Shown piece after piece: positions 8,977 to 16,865 of a stretch of DNA of 64,000 nucleotides. The stretch lies in assembly GCA_009917545.1 (NCBI GenBank), contig QZDW01000013.1:62001-126000 (forward strand), read 5' to 3'. Both the position numbers and the translations under genes were made by a program. Position 1 is the first letter of the stretch, and each line of letters opens with the position of its first letter. The notes under the pieces were generated by a model, which was not told the DNA's origin, did not search any database, and was given only the letters and a program-made list of their open reading frames with translations. This stretch comes from a bacterium 1XD42-76. GTDB lineage: Bacteria; Bacillota; Clostridia; Lachnospirales; Lachnospiraceae.

Positions 8977-10770
8977 ATGTCCGGCCGCAGAGAAACGTAT
9001 TCCATTTTGAGCAGCGTCCGCATCTGCGTGCGCTGCCATCCATCTGTTTCCGTCACAATCATTCTGCTGTATGTTCTTCAGGGATTCACCCCAATTCTCC
9101 TCACTCTGTCATCCGGGGCAGTGATTGACGCCTCGATCAGGCTTTTGGGCTCACAGGACTACAGGCCGCTTTTTTCTTCCCTGTCTGTCCTTCTCCTTGC
9201 AGTCAGCTATGACTGGGTGTCCAATCAGCTGACCGGACTTCTGCGTCTGCGCCTGCAGATTGCAGTACGTACAAAATTTTGTCCCCGTATCGTGGAACAT
9301 ATTTCACGATTAAATTACAGATATGTCGAGGATCCCGGCACATGGGATTTGATTAGCAGAGTTGCCGGTCATACCGATGAAAGTATCCTGCATGCTTTCG
9401 ATTCACTCTTATCTTTTCTCTCCCTGATACAAAAGACGGCCGGGCTGTTTCTGATCCTGCTTTTTTATGCACCGTTGTCATCTGTGGGGGTAATTGTCTG
9501 CTCGCTTCCACTTACCTGGCTGTCCCTGCAGGGAGGGAAGGCCAGCTATGCTGGGATTTGCGAGACGCAGGAGTACCGGCGAAGGTATGAAGCTCTTTCC
9601 GGACTTCTCACCAGCCGCAAAACAGCAGCAGAACGGACTCTGTTTGGGTATCAGCTATACATCAATAAAGCCTGGGAGCATGCATACCGGAAATGGCGGA
9701 CTGTCAATGAGGGCGTAAACATACGACATTTTATAAAAGCAAAGGCAGGCAGTATCTGCCTGGTGTGGATCGCTGTTTTTGTGATGTTTCTCCTCATCCC
9801 GGAAGCGGTGGGAGGTGAGGTTCCGCCAGGACTTTTCATGGCCTTGCTTTCTAACTTTTTTGCACTGGTGCAGCTCATGTCCTGGAGCCTTGCGGCAAGT
9901 GTGAGCGAAATCGCCGGATACCATGCATTTTTCGACGATATGGGCGTACTTTTCGGGCTGGAGCTTTCAGAGAGGGGGGAGATATCAGCCAGACCGGAAG
10001 AGTTTTTGTCATTAGAATTCAGAAATGTCTCGTTTACTTATCCGGGCACGTCGAAAAAGGTTCTGGACGGGCTTTCATTTTGCATCACCAGGGGACAAAG
10101 CTATTCCTTTGTGGGGGCCAATGGCTGCGGAAAGACGACGATTACGAAGCTGATTACAGGGCTTTATGATGACTATGAAGGGGAAATTTTTATAAACGGC
10201 GTCAATATCCGGGAATGGAATCATGGCAGGATCGCGTCTTTTTTCTCAGTCGTTTATCAGGATTTCGCGCGGTATGGCCTCTCCCTTTATGAAAATATCG
10301 CAGTCGGGGATGACGGGTATCTGGCGGGAAAGGACATCGGGCAGAATGATTTTCAGGAGGTCATGCATGCCCTAAAACTTGACCGGGCTGCCTGCATGCT
10401 TCACTATGGTGTGCAGACCGGACTTGGAAAAATGAAACGTGGTTCGGAGGATCTGTCCGGCGGGCAGTGGCAGCGCGTGGCGATCGCAAGGGGGCTGATC
10501 GGCAAAAGGCCGGTCAAAATTCTGGATGAGCCGACGGCCGCTCTGGATCCTCTCGCAGAGAGTGCACTTTACGAGATATTTCAGGAAATCAGCCGAAAGA
10601 GCACCACCATTACAATCAGTCACAGGCTGGCCAGTGCCCGGCAGACCGATATTATATTTGTAATTGATAAAGGCAGGGTGTGCGGGCAGGGAAGTCATGA
10701 GTTCCTCTATGAAAATAACAGCCTGTACAGGCAGATGTATGACAGTCAAAGGAGTTGGTACAGCGCATGA
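8977..10770 (+). CDS. ABC transporter, fused membrane and ATP-binding domains (half A)
   Basis: A 597-residue ABC exporter half. The transmembrane domain (residues about 20-330) has about six helices. The ATPase domain has Walker A GANGCGKTTITKLI (about 381-394), signature LSGGQWQRVAIARGL (about 492-506) and Walker B VKILDEPTAALDP (about 512-524). It starts with ATG after GAGGGAGGT. Its stop overlaps the start of half B as ATGA, so the two are translated together and probably form a heterodimer exporting drugs, lipids or peptides. No regulator or peptide gene is adjacent. Walker B has a C-terminal Glu (DEP), so this site looks catalytically competent. Confidence 0.9.
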   Translation: MSGRRETYSILSSVRICVRCHPSVSVTIILLYVLQGFTPILLTLSSGAVIDASIRLLGSQDYRPLFSSLSVLLLAVSYDWVSNQLTGLLRLRLQIAVRTKFCPRIVEHISRLNYRYVEDPGTWDLISRVAGHTDESILHAFDSLLSFLSLIQKTAGLFLILLFYAPLSSVGVIVCSLPLTWLSLQGGKASYAGICETQEYRRRYEALSGLLTSRKTAAERTLFGYQLYINKAWEHAYRKWRTVNEGVNIRHFIKAKAGSICLVWIAVFVMFLLIPEAVGGEVPPGLFMALLSNFFALVQLMSWSLAASVSEIAGYHAFFDDMGVLFGLELSERGEISARPEEFLSLEFRNVSFTYPGTSKKVLDGLSFCITRGQSYSFVGANGCGKTTITKLITGLYDDYEGEIFINGVNIREWNHGRIASFFSVVYQDFARYGLSLYENIAVGDDGYLAGKDIGQNDFQEVMHALKLDRAACMLHYGVQTGLGKMKRGSEDLSGGQWQRVAIARGLIGKRPVKILDEPTAALDPLAESALYEIFQEISRKSTTITISHRLASARQTDIIFVIDKGRVCGQGSHEFLYENNSLYRQMYDSQRSWYSA

Positions 10771-12536
10771 AAAGTCAAAGGGATACCTCCGGGCATATAT
10801 TTGGGCTCTTTCATTTATTTGGAACAGTTGCCCGAGCGATGCCGGCCGTTTTTGGGATTTTTCTGATCGTAAATCTTCTGCACGGTACTTCCTGGGCGTT
10901 TGAGACCGTAGCGAGACAGGCCTTTTTTGAGCGCCTTCAGCAGGCCGTGGAAACGAAACATGCAGAAACCGCGTATATCGGCGGGATCTGGGTAGCGGCT
11001 GCAGCAGTCTATGTGCAGGTGTTAAACGGGATTGGAAATTTTATCGGGCAGCATGTATTTAATTTAAAAGCAGTCAATACCCTGACGCAGGAATTCCATG
11101 TGTATGCCGCCATGCTGCCGCTGTACGAATTCGAAAAGGAGGAGACATTAGAGTCTGTCGAGAAGGCAAGGCAGGGAATTGAGGGAATCGTACAGCTTTT
11201 GCGGGCGTTTCTGTCAATCGCTGTGTTTAATATGCCCTATATCGTTTTTATGACAGCCTATTTATACCGTCTGGATCCGGAGCTGACTGCGGTCCTGCTG
11301 TTCCTTTTCCTGCCCCTGCTGTGCTCGCAGCTTATGAAACAGAAAACATACCGGAAAATGACAAAAGAAGCAGCGCCGTATGAGCGCGAATACCGGCATT
11401 ATTCGGACTGCATGATTGAAAAAACGTATCTGAAAGAGACGCGGACGCTGGGGGCTGTGGGATTTTTCATGCGTTTATATGAAAAGGCCCTGGCAGATTA
11501 CAATGATGCACAGTGGACTGCCGACCACAGGCTGTATCGAATGGAGCTTATGATGAGATTTGTCACGCTGGCTGGTTTTGTGGGGGTAATTCTGCTTCTG
11601 GTACGCTCCCTTCTGGCCGGCCGGATTTCCGCAGGTGCGTTTGCCGCAGTCTTTACTTCGATCGATTCCATTTTCCGCTTCATGGAAAACATCATAACGA
11701 GAAGTGTGGGAAATATTTCCCGAAACATGGCGGCGGCAGAAAATTATCTTGATTTTTGCAGGTATGCTGCTGCGTTCCGGGATGGCGGCCAGATAAAAGC
11801 GGATGCTCTGCCAGAAGAATACGCCATTGTGGCAGAAGGAATTTCTTTCCGTTACCCGAACTCGGAAAAGTGGTCGGTAGATGATGTATCGGTCGCTGTT
11901 CGAAAGGGAGAGACTGTTGCAATCGTGGGGGAAAACGGGGCCGGGAAATCGACCTTGGTAAAGCTTCTGCTGGGCCTTTACGAACCGCAGTCCGGAAGGA
12001 TTCTCAGAGCAGATACGGATAAAAATGTCTCAGCGGTATTTCAGGATTATCAGCGATACCAGCTAAGACTCGACGAAAATATTTATTTGAGCGATACGGA
12101 GAGGATTGATCCGGACAGGGTAAGGCAGTGCGCTGCGCAGTCCGGCGTCAGGGCTTTAAACGCGGCCCTCTGTGGAAACGGCTTTGATACCATGCTGGGA
12201 AAGGAATTCGGCGGGACCGAACTGTCCGGCGGGCAGTGGCAGCGCGTGGCGATCGCAAGGGGGCTGTACCGGAATCATGATCTCATTGCCCTGGACGAGC
12301 CGACCTCGAGCGTGGATCCCCTGGAGGAAAGCCGCCTGTACCATATGTTTGCCAGGATTGCCAGAGAGAAAACTGCCTTTATCGTGACGCACCGCGTAGG
12401 TTCGGCCCGCATTGCCGGAAGAATCCTTGTACTTGATCAGGGCAGAGTGGCCGAACAGGGGACGCACAGGGAACTGATGGAACAGAATGGAAAATATGCG
12501 CATATGTACCGGGAACAGGCGAAATGGTATGAATAG
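10767..12536 (+). CDS. ABC transporter, fused membrane and ATP-binding domains (half B)
   Basis: A 589-residue partner of the preceding exporter half, with the same architecture: membrane domain about 15-320, Walker A GENGAGKSTLVKLL (about 388-401), signature LSGGQWQRVAIARGL (about 486-500) and Walker B HDLIALDEPTSSVDP. The ATG at 10767 overlaps the previous stop and has AAAGGAG 12 bases upstream; a TTG at 10755 is less likely. The two halves share a 45-base exact DNA identity over the signature motif (10453-10497 and 12222-12266), although elsewhere they are well diverged. Substrate is unknown. Confidence 0.9.
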   Translation: MKSQRDTSGHIFGLFHLFGTVARAMPAVFGIFLIVNLLHGTSWAFETVARQAFFERLQQAVETKHAETAYIGGIWVAAAAVYVQVLNGIGNFIGQHVFNLKAVNTLTQEFHVYAAMLPLYEFEKEETLESVEKARQGIEGIVQLLRAFLSIAVFNMPYIVFMTAYLYRLDPELTAVLLFLFLPLLCSQLMKQKTYRKMTKEAAPYEREYRHYSDCMIEKTYLKETRTLGAVGFFMRLYEKALADYNDAQWTADHRLYRMELMMRFVTLAGFVGVILLLVRSLLAGRISAGAFAAVFTSIDSIFRFMENIITRSVGNISRNMAAAENYLDFCRYAAAFRDGGQIKADALPEEYAIVAEGISFRYPNSEKWSVDDVSVAVRKGETVAIVGENGAGKSTLVKLLLGLYEPQSGRILRADTDKNVSAVFQDYQRYQLRLDENIYLSDTERIDPDRVRQCAAQSGVRALNAALCGNGFDTMLGKEFGGTELSGGQWQRVAIARGLYRNHDLIALDEPTSSVDPLEESRLYHMFARIAREKTAFIVTHRVGSARIAGRILVLDQGRVAEQGTHRELMEQNGKYAHMYREQAKWYE

Positions 12537-12548
12537 CCTTCCGTATAC

Positions 12549-12577
12549 TGGACATCCAATACGGGGTATGGTATAAT
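12549..12577 (+). promoter_or_regulatory. Promoter of apt
   Basis: The -35 is TGGACA (12549-12554), the spacer is 17 bases and the -10 is TATAAT (12572-12577) with an upstream TG, making an extended -10. A short CCGTAT...ATACGG hairpin (12541-12564) overlaps it and may close off the ABC exporter transcript. The start codon of apt is about 97 bases downstream. Confidence 0.75.
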
Positions 12578-12673
12578 GACGAAAGATATTATATCAGCGC
12601 CGGTTTGTGCCTGAATGAAGAGAGGATAATTCCCAAAGCAAATCGTGTGCGGATGAAGAGAGGACAATACGAT

Positions 12674-13198
12674 ATGAAAAAGCTGGAGGATTATGTAGTC
12701 AGCATTCCGGATTTTCCGGAGCCGGGAATCATTTTCAGAGACGTTACCGCTATCTTACAGGACGCGGACGGCCTGCAGTTGTCTATAGACGAGCTTCTCA
12801 AGATGGTGAAGGGCGTTGATTTTGATGTAATCGTAGGAGCGGAATCCCGTGGATTTATTTTCGGGATGCCCGTGGCGTATGAGCTGCACAAACCATTCAT
12901 CCTCGCAAGGAAGCCGGGAAAACTGCCGCGCGAGACGGTATCAGCCGAATATGAGCTGGAATACGGCACCGGTGTGATCGAGATGCATAAGGACGCTATC
13001 CGCCCGGGGCAGAAGGTTGTCATTATTGATGATCTGATTGCGACAGGCGGTACGGTGGAAGCGATCGCCAGACTGGTCGAGAGCCTTGGCGGGGAAGTCG
13101 TCAGGATCTGTTTTGTCATGGAATTAGCCGGATTAAAGGGCCGGGAACGGCTTTCACGTTATCATATTGAATCCTCCATTATATATGAAGGAAAATAG
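12674..13198 (+). CDS. apt: Adenine phosphoribosyltransferase
   Basis: A 174-residue purine salvage enzyme that converts adenine and PRPP to AMP. The family start MKKLEDYVVSIPDFPEPGI is present, with the loop GAESRGFIFG (about 57-66), the RKPGKLP segment (about 80-86) and the PRPP-binding motif VVIIDDLIATGGT (about 115-127). Length is normal. The ATG at 12674 is chosen from family alignment and the AGAGAGGA 11 bases upstream; the frame is open further 5'. It has its own promoter and terminator, so it is probably monocistronic. Confidence 0.95.
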   Translation: MKKLEDYVVSIPDFPEPGIIFRDVTAILQDADGLQLSIDELLKMVKGVDFDVIVGAESRGFIFGMPVAYELHKPFILARKPGKLPRETVSAEYELEYGTGVIEMHKDAIRPGQKVVIIDDLIATGGTVEAIARLVESLGGEVVRICFVMELAGLKGRERLSRYHIESSIIYEGK

Positions 13199-13257
13199 TG
13201 CCGCGTGCCGGGATTTTCCTGACACGGAGTTTTGGCACATCAGGAAAGAGAGATCAG

Positions 13258-13310
13258 ATACCGGCTGGGAAGCTGTTTGAAAGAAATAATTTCCAGTCGG
13301 TATTTTATTC
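13258..13310 (+). terminator. Rho-independent terminator after apt
   Basis: A 14-bp stem (ATACCGGCTGGGAA at 13258-13271 with TTTCCAGTCGGTAT at 13290-13303, two G.T pairs) is followed by the T-rich run TTTATTCTTTA. The T-run merges into the dinB -35 element, so the two units are tightly packed. Confidence 0.75.
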
Positions 13311-13339
13311 TTTACAAAGAACATACGTTCTGATATAAT
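13311..13339 (+). promoter_or_regulatory. dinB promoter with embedded LexA (SOS) box
   Basis: The -35 TTTACA (13311-13316), a 17-base spacer and the -10 TATAAT (13334-13339) form a strong sigma-A promoter. The spacer contains GAACATACGTTC (13319-13330), which fits the Gram-positive LexA consensus GAAC-N4-GTTC and extends as a palindrome to AGAACATACGTTCT. LexA bound here would block RNA polymerase. The predicted transcription start is about seven bases after the -10, which is at or next to the dinB ATG. Confidence 0.9.
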
Positions 13340-13345
13340 AGAAGC

Positions 13346-14605
13346 ATGAAACGAGTGGTATTTCATGTGGATGTGAACAGTGCCTTTCTCTCGTGGGAGG
13401 CCGTGTACAGGCTGGAGCATTTGGGCGGCACACTGGATCTGCGGACGATTCCCTCAGCTGTGGGAGGTGATATGGCAAAACGGCACGGAATCATTTTGGC
13501 GAAATCGCCCGCAGCCAAAAAGTACGGGGTGCGGACAGGAGAAAGCATTGTGGAGGCTAAGAGAAAATGCCCGGAGCTTCTTCTGGTTCCGCCCCATTAC
13601 GGTCTGTATGAGAGGGCGTCCGGGGCGTTGATGGAGCTTTTAAAGGAATATTCCCCTCAGGTCGAGCCGTTCAGTATTGATGAGGCATTCCTGGATATGA
13701 CAGGGGCAGAGGCATTATTTGGGGAACCTGTGGAGGCGGGGAATGCCCTGAAGGACAGGATTCGGCGGGAACTGGGCTTTACCGTAAATATCGGTATTTC
13801 CACGAATAAAATGTTAGCCAAGATGGCATCGGACTTTGAAAAGCCGGACAAGGTGCATACGCTGTTTCCGGAGGAGATTGAGGAGAAGATGTGGCCGATG
13901 CCTGTGCGGGAGCTGTTTTTAGTCGGGCAGGCGACCGAGAAAAAGCTTGCCCAGCTGGGGATACGGACGATTGGCCAGCTTGCCAGGACAGACGTAGGGC
14001 TTCTGCATGCCCATTTGAAGAAGCACGGAGAGGTGATCTGGGAGTTTGCCAATGGGCATGACGTATCACTGGTAGAGGCGGAGCCGCAGGATAATAAAGG
14101 CTATGGCAACAGTACAACGATCGCCTTTGATGTTACAGATGCACAGACGGCGAAGCATGTCCTTCTGGCGTTGTCGGAGACTGTGGCGGCCAGACTGAGG
14201 AAGCACGGGAAGAAGGCAGAGCTGATTTCTGTGGAGATCAAGGGCAATGATCTGCAGACAGTCTCCCATCAGACGCTTCTGCCGGCACCGAGCGATATCA
14301 CATATGAGATCCATCAGGCAGCGTGCCGGCTGTTTGACGAGCTGTGGGACGAAAGCCCGATCCGGCTTCTGGGAGTCCGTGCCGGACGGCTGGGGGACGG
14401 GGAAGCCAGACAATTAAATATCTTTGACCGCACCGATTATGAAAAACTGGAACGTCTGGATGCTGCTCTGGACTATATCAGGAAGCGGCACGGGCAGGAT
14501 GCCGTGATGCGGGCTTCGTTTCTGGATTCACCGATCGACCATATGTCCGGCGGGATATCCAGAGAGAAACGCACGGTTGATTATACGAAAGAAAAAATAG
14601 AATAA
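13346..14605 (+). CDS. dinB: DNA polymerase IV (Y family)
   Basis: A 419-residue error-prone translesion polymerase. The first carboxylate motif HVDVNSAF is at 6-13, the steric-gate region follows, and the catalytic SIDEAF is near 110-115. The thumb and little-finger domains complete the protein. A beta-clamp-binding motif QLNIF lies near 356-360, before the C-terminal tail. The ATG at 13346 sits about where transcription should start, and no ribosome site fits between promoter and ATG, so the mRNA may be leaderless. A LexA box in the promoter makes SOS control very likely. Confidence 0.93.
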   Translation: MKRVVFHVDVNSAFLSWEAVYRLEHLGGTLDLRTIPSAVGGDMAKRHGIILAKSPAAKKYGVRTGESIVEAKRKCPELLLVPPHYGLYERASGALMELLKEYSPQVEPFSIDEAFLDMTGAEALFGEPVEAGNALKDRIRRELGFTVNIGISTNKMLAKMASDFEKPDKVHTLFPEEIEEKMWPMPVRELFLVGQATEKKLAQLGIRTIGQLARTDVGLLHAHLKKHGEVIWEFANGHDVSLVEAEPQDNKGYGNSTTIAFDVTDAQTAKHVLLALSETVAARLRKHGKKAELISVEIKGNDLQTVSHQTLLPAPSDITYEIHQAACRLFDELWDESPIRLLGVRAGRLGDGEARQLNIFDRTDYEKLERLDAALDYIRKRHGQDAVMRASFLDSPIDHMSGGISREKRTVDYTKEKIE

Positions 14606-14648
14606 GGAGGCAGGATGCAGATCAGAAACGGATAAGGATGGGAAAGAT

Positions 14649-15002
14649 ATGGCGTTTGGAGTCGGAGGGAGAGAGAGCCGGGTATTTCACGGCTTCGAGT
14701 CAAAAACGAGAGGAAGCTTCAGGCAGATCGACGTGGCCTGTGAATGCTGGTTTACGAGCCGGGGAGAGACGATTCCCCTGGCACTGAAATTTCCGGATGA
14801 AAACGGGGAGCTCGTAATGGTAAAGAGCATTCAGGTGGACTGTGCAGAGAAAAAATACTATTGCGGAATCCCGGCAGTGGAATATACCTGCAGGATTGTC
14901 CACCGGGGGAGGACACAGCCGGTACGGCTGATTTTTTATCTGGAAGAATGCCGGTGGGTGATGGAGATTCCGGAGGCCGGTCTGAGCCGGTCAGACGATT
15001 GA
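14649..15002 (+). CDS. Hypothetical protein (dinB operon)
   Basis: A 117-residue protein that I do not recognise. It is soluble and beta-rich by eye, with two cysteines in VACECWF and others in VDCAEKKYYCG and YTCRI. There is no signal or membrane segment. It starts 43 bases after dinB; the gap contains a perfect AAGGAGG (14604-14610) followed by a six-codon frame (14615-14635), which may be a coupling mini-ORF. The shared orientation and lack of a terminator suggest SOS co-expression with dinB. The base composition is like that of its neighbours. Confidence 0.65.
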   Translation: MAFGVGGRESRVFHGFESKTRGSFRQIDVACECWFTSRGETIPLALKFPDENGELVMVKSIQVDCAEKKYYCGIPAVEYTCRIVHRGRTQPVRLIFYLEECRWVMEIPEAGLSRSDD

Positions 15003-15037
15003 TCAGGCCGGGGCAGGGAGACAGACGGAGGAATGGA

Positions 15038-15268
15038 ATGAGAGACATTGTATTTAAAATGGAGCGTCCCGGTCTGGTAGAGACAGGACAGGAGGTGGAG
15101 GTCAGCGAGTCCGTGACTCCTGTCAATGTCAATTATATGATTGAGCCTGCAGTGGCGATGTCAGGACTTTTTAAATTCAACGAACGCTTACAGAGCAGGA
15201 AAGGAATCGTAAAGTCGATTGAGGAAAATGAGCGGGGATACTATGTGACTGTGGAATTTGATGAATGA
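15038..15268 (+). CDS. Small hypothetical protein (dinB operon)
   Basis: A 76-residue, acidic, soluble protein of unknown family (starts MRDIVFKMERPGLVE, ends YYVTVEFDE). It has no cysteines and no membrane segment. The ATG at 15038 follows GGAGGAATGGA. It sits 35 bases after the previous orphan and is probably the last gene of the LexA-controlled dinB transcript. The even spacing and good ribosome site argue that it is a real gene. Confidence 0.6.
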   Translation: MRDIVFKMERPGLVETGQEVEVSESVTPVNVNYMIEPAVAMSGLFKFNERLQSRKGIVKSIEENERGYYVTVEFDE

Positions 15269-15304
15269 ACGTTATGCTGGAATCTGACGGATGAAAATTA
15301 ACCA

Positions 15305-15337
15305 TTGACTCTATCATAACTGTAGGGTTTATGATAG
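15305..15337 (+). promoter_or_regulatory. MerR-type promoter of the MATE gene
   Basis: The -35 is TTGACT (15305-15310) and the -10 is TATGAT (15330-15335), with a 19-base spacer, which is too long for normal sigma-A use and characteristic of MerR-activated promoters. CTATCATAA (15311-15319) and TTATGATAG (15329-15337) form a perfect 9-bp inverted repeat; a second, imperfect dyad is ACTCTA / TAGGGT. No MerR gene lies nearby, so the regulator would act in trans. A stem AGGCGC / GCGCCT follows at 15336-15359. Confidence 0.65.
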
Positions 15338-15389
15338 GCGCTGGAAGGAGGAAGCGCCTGATTCGGAAAAGAGACCTTAAAGCTCAGAG

Positions 15390-15428
15390 ATGCCATACCA
15401 AACGAAAACAGGCGCGAACATGATATGA
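15390..15428 (+). CDS. Twelve-residue leader peptide of the MATE gene (putative)
   Basis: The frame encodes MPYQTKTGANMI and its TGA (15426-15428) overlaps the ATG of the MATE gene (15425) as ATGA. The MATE start has no convincing ribosome site of its own, so translation may depend on this upstream frame. The leader's own ribosome site (AAAGCTCAGAG) is weak. The call rests on the overlap geometry only. Confidence 0.35.
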   Translation: MPYQTKTGANMI

Positions 15429-16762
15429 AAAGAGACTTGACCTCGGGCAGCGTATTCCAGAATATTGTCTGTTTTTCACTGCCGTATCTGCTGTCATTTT
15501 TTCTTCAGACTCTGTATGGGATGGCAGATCTGTTTATTATCGGCCAGGTTAACGGAGTTGACAGTATCACGTCTGTTTCGATCGGCAGTCAGGTGATGCA
15601 CATGCTGACCGTGATGATTGTAGGCCTGGCGATGGGCTCGACCGTTACCATCGGTAAGGCGGTGGGAGCAAAGGATGCGAAGCTTGCTTCTGCCGCAGTC
15701 GGCAATACGGCAGTGCTGTTTATGGGGGTATCTGCGGCAGCGACAGCGATCTTATTGATCTTTGTGCATGCGATCGTGTCTGTGATGTCCACACCGGCAG
15801 AGGCAGTATCCGGCACGGTCATGTATCTTACGATCTGCTTTATCGGAATTCCTTTTATTACCGCGTATAATATTATCAGTTCCATTTTCCGCGGACTCGG
15901 GGATTCCAGGAGCCCGATGTACTTTATCGCCATTGCCTGTGCAGCCAATATTGCGCTGGACTATCTGTTTATCGGCGGACTTGGGCTCGGCCCGGCAGGG
16001 GCTGCATTGGGAACCACGCTGGCCCAGACATTGAGCGTAGCAGTATCCCTGACTGTTATCGTGAAGAAAAAGATGGGGCTGGAGTTAAGAAAAGAGCATT
16101 TCAGGCCGCAGTCGGAGATTTCCGGAGAGATCTTAAAAATCGGGATTCCTGTTGCGCTGCAGAACGGGTTTATCCAGATCGCCTTTATCGTGATTACTGT
16201 GATCGCAAACCGCAGGGGACTGAATCAGGCCGCAGCCGTGGGGATTGTGGAAAAGATCATCGGTATTCTGTTCCTCGTACCATCGACGATGCTGTCTACG
16301 GTATCGGCCCTCTGTGCGCAGAATATCGGGGCAGGCATGCATGACCGGGCCGCGCTTACCCTGCGCTATGCCCTGCTTATCACGGTCGGGTTTGGGGCTG
16401 TGGCGGTCTTTGCCATGCAGTTCGCCGCAGAGTCTGTAGTGGGAATTTTCACAGGGGATACGGTAGTTGTTCTGCTGGGGGGACAGTATCTGCAGGGATA
16501 TATATGGGACTGCATTTTTGCAGGGATGCATTTTTGCTTCAGCGGCTATTTCTGTGCATATGGATTATCAGGGCTGTCGTTTTTGCACAATTCCATCTCC
16601 ATTGTCTGCGCACGCATTCCAGGTGCATATCTGGCATCAAAGTATTACCCGCATACGCTTTATCCGATGGGACTGGCAGTATCGGTCGGCTCTCTGCTGT
16701 CAGTATTGATCTGCATGGCTGCTCTCATATGGATGAAACGCCGCAGATTTCGGACAACATAG
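15425..16762 (+). CDS. MATE family efflux transporter (first copy)
   Basis: A 445-residue membrane protein with about twelve hydrophobic helices and the two-fold MATE layout (first half about 10-220, second about 235-440). The N-terminal signature LQTLYGMADLFIIGQVNG (about 28-45) and the FRGLGDSRSPMYFI loop (about 153-166) are typical of the DinF-like clostridial branch. It would export cationic drugs or metabolites using Na+ or H+. No in-frame alternative start exists upstream. Control by a MerR-family activator is suggested by the 19-base-spacer promoter. The paralogue at 25148 belongs to a different branch. Confidence 0.9.
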   Translation: MKRDLTSGSVFQNIVCFSLPYLLSFFLQTLYGMADLFIIGQVNGVDSITSVSIGSQVMHMLTVMIVGLAMGSTVTIGKAVGAKDAKLASAAVGNTAVLFMGVSAAATAILLIFVHAIVSVMSTPAEAVSGTVMYLTICFIGIPFITAYNIISSIFRGLGDSRSPMYFIAIACAANIALDYLFIGGLGLGPAGAALGTTLAQTLSVAVSLTVIVKKKMGLELRKEHFRPQSEISGEILKIGIPVALQNGFIQIAFIVITVIANRRGLNQAAAVGIVEKIIGILFLVPSTMLSTVSALCAQNIGAGMHDRAALTLRYALLITVGFGAVAVFAMQFAAESVVGIFTGDTVVVLLGGQYLQGYIWDCIFAGMHFCFSGYFCAYGLSGLSFLHNSISIVCARIPGAYLASKYYPHTLYPMGLAVSVGSLLSVLICMAALIWMKRRRFRTT

Positions 16763-16865
16763 ATCCTGATATCGCGGGCTGCGACAGGTGGGCTGTGCAT
16801 GGTGTACCATACAGGAAAGCTTTTGTCAGCAAAAGATGTACGGGAAAGAGGGAATGGTAACAGAC

